Below, in pieces: positions 60,693 through 64,000 of a stretch of DNA of 64,000 bases. Location: contig SBGX01000019.1 of assembly GCA_006226425.1 (NCBI GenBank), positions 62,001 through 126,000 on the forward strand, given 5' to 3'. The notes beneath the pieces are model-generated. The model was given only the letters and a program-made list of their open reading frames with translations, was not told the origin of the DNA and made no database searches. The position numbers and the translations under genes are program-made. The number at the start of each line of letters is the position of its first letter. Positions within the stretch are counted from its first letter, which is position 1. The stretch is from Bacteroidota bacterium (GTDB taxonomy: Bacteria > Bacteroidota > Bacteroidia > Flavobacteriales_D > Crocinitomicaceae).

Positions 60693-63128
60693 TTAAGCTG
60701 ACAATCTTCTCTTAAAAGAGGCAACGTCAAAGAAGTAAATAAACTTGACTGTTAAGGTATTGACCGGATTCTGCTCAAAGGCCGATGAAAGGTTATTGAG
60801 GTAGGAACGGATGATGATATTCTGGTCATTCACGAGCGCATTCTTGTAAACGACATTTAGGAAGCTACCTGGCCCAAGCTGCCAGGCAAAGATCATATCC
60901 GTGTTAAAGGCATTGAAGTTAAAATCCGTATTAGCTGCAATGGAATTATCTCGAATAACATAGCCCGCTGCATCCAAATTTCCGTGATAATAATATTCTC
61001 CTGAAGACCAATAATGTCTAACGCGCATGGTCAGCGACAGGTTATTCTTGAAAAGGTATTTGGCACTGAGCAAACTTGTAAGGACCTTCACCTTGCGACT
61101 TCCATAAAACGGCGACCCCTCATCGTCGTATCCTGCAAAACCTACGTTTCCATCGTCGATCTCAAACGTTACAGATGGTCTTAGTGTAAACTTATCCGAG
61201 AAGCGAATGATCGGTGCAATCCTTCCATCCATATACGTTCCCCCGTAACCTGTAATGGAAGTTCCAAGTCCTATATTTCCATCCAGGGCAAATTTTCTCC
61301 GGTAGTCACTTGAAACTCCACCGGAAAAGTAAAAATATCCCGGCTTCATAAACGGTTGTCCTTCGATGCGCGACTCAAATTGATCAATCGCATCCTCCAA
61401 TTGACTTGAGATATTCACGAACATGGAATGAAAGCTCTTTCGAAGGGTGGTGAAACCATTATAATCCAGTTGTTTTTTGAGTAGCTGATTTCCCAAATAA
61501 CTCTGCTCCAGTGAAAAATTCAACGTGTTGAACAATTGGTTCAATTTCCAAAAAGGATTGTACTTGTTGTATCTTACCTGTGCCCGATGATACCTGAAAT
61601 TATTGCGGAAATTCACCCCCAGATCATTCGGATCAAAATTGGGTGAAATGTTTTCCGAATAAAGCTCCCAGCGGAACTCCCCTTTAATTCTGGATACCCG
61701 CATCAGGTAATTCACTCCGTCATTGCCCACATTTTCGCTGAACAGATTACCGAAACTCAACGTATCTTCTTTCTGGGTCAATTTGATCTGTGCTGCCGCA
61801 CTGTACGAGTTTTTTTTGTTCACCAGATTCGTTCCGATCGAGGTCACATTGGCATCTGCAAATCCCTTCATACGGCTCGTGTTCAGGTTGATCAAATAGA
61901 CAGAGCTATTGTTCTTCAGATTTTGATCAAAAGCCACAATGTTATAGTTCACCAGCGGATTGGTCATGACTTTTCGTTCACGGCCACTAATGGTATCCAG
62001 GACTGTTGCAAAAGTTTCGCTGGTCACGGCATTCAGCACCCCGATTCCCGTTCCCTTTTGAGTCCGCCCCGACACCTTCGATACATTCATCAAACGTGTG
62101 GTTTCGGGATTCCGTTCCACAATTTCATTGGCATCCAGCTGATCATAGGCATCAAAATAACCTACCGGACGTCCTCCAATTCGTCTGGAATAAAACAAGC
62201 CTCCGCGATTGAACAGATCAACCCCCTCCTGAAAGAATGGACGCTGTTCAGGGAAGATCACTTCAAAAGCACCTAAATTTTTAACGATATTATCCGATAA
62301 AACCTGACTGAAATCTGGGAGCAGGGTCATATCGAGTGTAAACGCCTCACTGAGTCCAAATTTCATATCCGCTCCCCCTCCGTAGCCATAGTTGTAGCTT
62401 CCATCACTCTCAGTCATATTTGCCGACAGGTAAGGAAAAAATTGCAAACGGATCGGATTCTGAATGTCTTTCAAGCCTTCAAGTCTCCCCCAATAATTAA
62501 TCTCATTTTGCACGTTTTTAGAAACCAACGACCACTGCAATTGGGTCCGCGTTCTCCGAATTAAACGTTCAAACTGAATATTCCATACCATGGAATCAGA
62601 ATTCGGAAAGCGAATGGCGGAAAAGGGAATTTCCATTTCGACGATCCATCCCTCGGGAACAATGCTTACCTTGCTTTCCCATACGGCATTGTACGAAAAA
62701 TCGGAAAATCGGTAATCTTTTTGAACTCCGGAAGCAAACACCTGAAAACCGAAAGCGTCCAATTTTTTGTCGTAGGTATCGATCATGAAAGCAAAGTGAT
62801 CCGCATTCAGATCATCGTCACGCTCTCCTAACTGCCTTAAAATGCTATCCGGGGAATCGTCATAGCACATCGCACCGATGTATATGGCATAATTGTCATA
62901 AAGGACTTTCACCTCCGTTCGATATGGGGCTGGCGCTCCCTCGGTCGGATTTCGTTCTGTAAATCCTGTAGCTGGCTCTACCGTCTTCCAATCCTCCTCA
63001 CTTAGCTTACCGTCAATTTTTATTTTGCCTTCCGCCCGCATGGTTCGCACTAGCTTCTCTGGCTGCTGACCATAACAGATCACAGACTGTAGCAACACGA
63101 ACGAAAATAATAGTAAAACGTTTTTCAT
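60693..63128 (-). CDS. DUF5916 outer-membrane protein with CBM9-like N-terminus
   Basis: 811 residues with a signal peptide (MKNVLLLFSFVLLQSVICYGQ). Residues about 30-220 are a CBM9-like beta-sandwich (KIDGKLSEEDWKTVEPATGF, NADHFAFMIDTYD, WIVEMEIPFSAIRFP). The rest is DUF5916, rich in alternating strands (SLTMRVRHYWSSGEYYYHG, FKRRLSA end) that suggest an outer-membrane beta barrel. The fixed motif FPEQRPFFQEGVDLF is a DUF5916 hallmark. Function unknown; perhaps a porin-like or carbohydrate-related protein. A strong -7 element lies 19 bases upstream. Confidence 0.88.
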   Translation of the reverse strand: MKNVLLLFSFVLLQSVICYGQQPEKLVRTMRAEGKIKIDGKLSEEDWKTVEPATGFTERNPTEGAPAPYRTEVKVLYDNYAIYIGAMCYDDSPDSILRQLGERDDDLNADHFAFMIDTYDKKLDAFGFQVFASGVQKDYRFSDFSYNAVWESKVSIVPEGWIVEMEIPFSAIRFPNSDSMVWNIQFERLIRRTRTQLQWSLVSKNVQNEINYWGRLEGLKDIQNPIRLQFFPYLSANMTESDGSYNYGYGGGADMKFGLSEAFTLDMTLLPDFSQVLSDNIVKNLGAFEVIFPEQRPFFQEGVDLFNRGGLFYSRRIGGRPVGYFDAYDQLDANEIVERNPETTRLMNVSKVSGRTQKGTGIGVLNAVTSETFATVLDTISGRERKVMTNPLVNYNIVAFDQNLKNNSSVYLINLNTSRMKGFADANVTSIGTNLVNKKNSYSAAAQIKLTQKEDTLSFGNLFSENVGNDGVNYLMRVSRIKGEFRWELYSENISPNFDPNDLGVNFRNNFRYHRAQVRYNKYNPFWKLNQLFNTLNFSLEQSYLGNQLLKKQLDYNGFTTLRKSFHSMFVNISSQLEDAIDQFESRIEGQPFMKPGYFYFSGGVSSDYRRKFALDGNIGLGTSITGYGGTYMDGRIAPIIRFSDKFTLRPSVTFEIDDGNVGFAGYDDEGSPFYGSRKVKVLTSLLSAKYLFKNNLSLTMRVRHYWSSGEYYYHGNLDAAGYVIRDNSIAANTDFNFNAFNTDMIFAWQLGPGSFLNVVYKNALVNDQNIIIRSYLNNLSSAFEQNPVNTLTVKFIYFFDVASFKRRLSA

Positions 63129-63146
63129 GAGTCCGGCTCAAACCCA

Positions 63147-63154
63147 CAAAGTTA
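63147..63154 (-). promoter_or_regulatory. -7 promoter element of the DUF5916 gene
   Basis: Minus-strand TAACTTTG, exact TAnnTTTG. Predicted leader about 15 bases to ATG 63128. Confidence 0.55.
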
Positions 63155-63252
63155 TATGTTCAAAGAAATTCTCTGTTATAAAACTTGTTAAACGGAACGA
63201 TTCAATGATTGAGTGAGCTTATTAAGCACTAATTCGACTCTCAAAACCAATC

Positions 63253-64000
63253 TTATTTCATCAATTTGCGCTGTCTTATGACCCCATCCTGTTCAATCGT
63301 CATGAAATAGCTTCCGGAAGATAGGTCTGACACATCTATATGGATCTCTCTGGAAGTATGTGTTCCGAGATAAACCACTTTGCCTGTCATATCATAAATC
63401 TGCAAATTCGAGGCACCCGCTTTCGGCAATTGCACATGCAATTCATTCATCATCGGCACCGGATAGACCTGCAATTCCTCTAATTCTTTTGTACTCAAGC
63501 CCACGATTGTACCCGAACCGTAGTAAATTTGATCGGAAGCCAAAAGGTATTCTCCGGTCCCACGGAAGGGGCAAAACAGCTGCAAATAAATCTGATATAC
63601 TCCATAGTGACTGAGTGGATCAAAATCATAACTCATGGTCAAATCAAGCTCCAGGGTATCATAATAGACGACCCAATCAATATGCACCTGACCATCGCTA
63701 AAACTAAAGTCAGAAATGATTACGGAATCTACCGAGAAGTAATCCAAATCGCAGTTACTAAGGGCATCCGCAAACAAAGAATCAACATAGGAAGAATCCT
63801 GATAATTATCGGTGTCAGTCGTGTTTCCTGGTGGCACAATGACAAAAGTCAGATTCAAACTATCTCCTGTGGCATCTGCGACCATGACCTGATGCACACC
63901 TTCACAAAGATTAACAGCTTCCTGTGTTGTGCTTCCGTCTGAATAGAGATAAGTGTAGGGAGCTGTTCCGCCGCTGACATCCGTCATAGCGCTTCCATCA
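63253..64000 (-). CDS. T9SS-sorted protein with SprB-type repeat, N-terminus outside the window (partial)
   Basis: The frame is open through the right window edge (the residues before Met63987 read as coding, D-G-S-A), so the gene begins beyond 64000. The visible 249 residues start with an SprB-like repeat (DVSGGTAPYTYLYSDGSTTQ), continue with an Asp/Ser-rich beta region, and end in a T9SS sorting domain (YPVPMMNELHVQLPK to RKLMK). Probably a surface adhesin or a multidomain secreted protein. Confidence 0.85.
   Translation of the reverse strand, partial: DGSAMTDVSGGTAPYTYLYSDGSTTQEAVNLCEGVHQVMVADATGDSLNLTFVIVPPGNTTDTDNYQDSSYVDSLFADALSNCDLDYFSVDSVIISDFSFSDGQVHIDWVVYYDTLELDLTMSYDFDPLSHYGVYQIYLQLFCPFRGTGEYLLASDQIYYGSGTIVGLSTKELEELQVYPVPMMNELHVQLPKAGASNLQIYDMTGKVVYLGTHTSREIHIDVSDLSSGSYFMTIEQDGVIRQRKLMK

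Overview
The window reads as chromosomal DNA of a free-living Bacteroidota, most likely a Flavobacteriia member near the Crocinitomicaceae/Cryomorphaceae (the family is inference from gene content). Direct signs are five proteins with type IX secretion (T9SS) C-terminal sorting domains, an adhesin with SprB-type repeats, lipoproteins with Bacteroidota-style lipoboxes, the cluster cinA-rpmB-rpmG-DUF4295-ftsY, a two-subunit B12-dependent methylmalonyl-CoA mutase, a DAHP synthase/chorismate mutase fusion, and promoters of the Bacteroidota type (-7 TAnnTTTG, sometimes with a -33 TTTG or TTG). Classical Shine-Dalgarno sites are rare. I see no rRNA, tRNA, CRISPR array, insertion sequence, prophage or clear pseudogene. 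Coding density is very high and only one gap exceeds 300 bases (14964-15298, upstream of dnaA).

Layout. 1-3317: two M16 peptidase-fold genes, the first cut by the window edge. 3462-7598: a giant T9SS adhesin. 7736-9164: a lipoprotein and a convergent TPR-like secreted protein. 9292-13515 (minus): EI24 membrane protein, mutA, mutB. 13564-14963 (minus): hotdog thioesterase and a formimidoylglutamase-like ureohydrolase. 15299-19682 (plus): dnaA, arginase, argS. 19729-21851 (minus): T9SS redox protein, then trmD-tsaC (two tRNA position-37 modification enzymes). 21957-24301: aroF/aroQ fusion and aroA. 24368-28609: an overlapping four-gene operon of cysteine desulfurase, serine hydrolase, PagL-like lipid A deacylase and GIN-domain lipoprotein. 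28671-29549: sucD. 29756-31585: a tandem pair of secreted paralogues of unknown function.

31612-35683 (minus): an operon of cca, a PRiA4_ORF3-like protein, a methyltransferase, a TraB/GumN protein and an FKBP lipoprotein. 35768-40403 (minus): M14 carboxypeptidase, M61 aminopeptidase and an MFS transporter. 40576-42733: LpxD-like acyltransferase and a GAF-PP2C phosphatase. 42736-45742 (minus): cinA, ribosomal proteins L28 and L33, DUF4295, ftsY. 45810-49034: DUF4197 lipoprotein, nucleoside phosphorylase and a membrane-anchored C1 protease. 49041-52503 (minus): HerA-like ATPase, endonuclease/exonuclease/phosphatase-fold lipoprotein and PPK2. 52610-56267: small proteins, glyA, an NlpC/P60 peptidase and a DinB protein. 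56408-59086: a kelch T9SS protein and ornithine aminotransferase. 59162-64000 (minus): MBL-rhodanese protein, a DUF5916 outer-membrane protein and a truncated T9SS protein.

Most of the window is housekeeping plus envelope biology. Themes that link genes are arginine use (arginase, ornithine aminotransferase, argS), lipid A handling (LpxD-like, PagL-like), extracellular peptide use (M16 pair, M14, M61, C1) and tRNA maturation (trmD, tsaC, cca). I found no convincing defence system. The best candidates for something undescribed are the tandem secreted paralogues, the translationally coupled cysteine desulfurase/envelope operon, the M16 pair with split active-site elements, and several genes whose predicted transcription start falls almost on the start codon.
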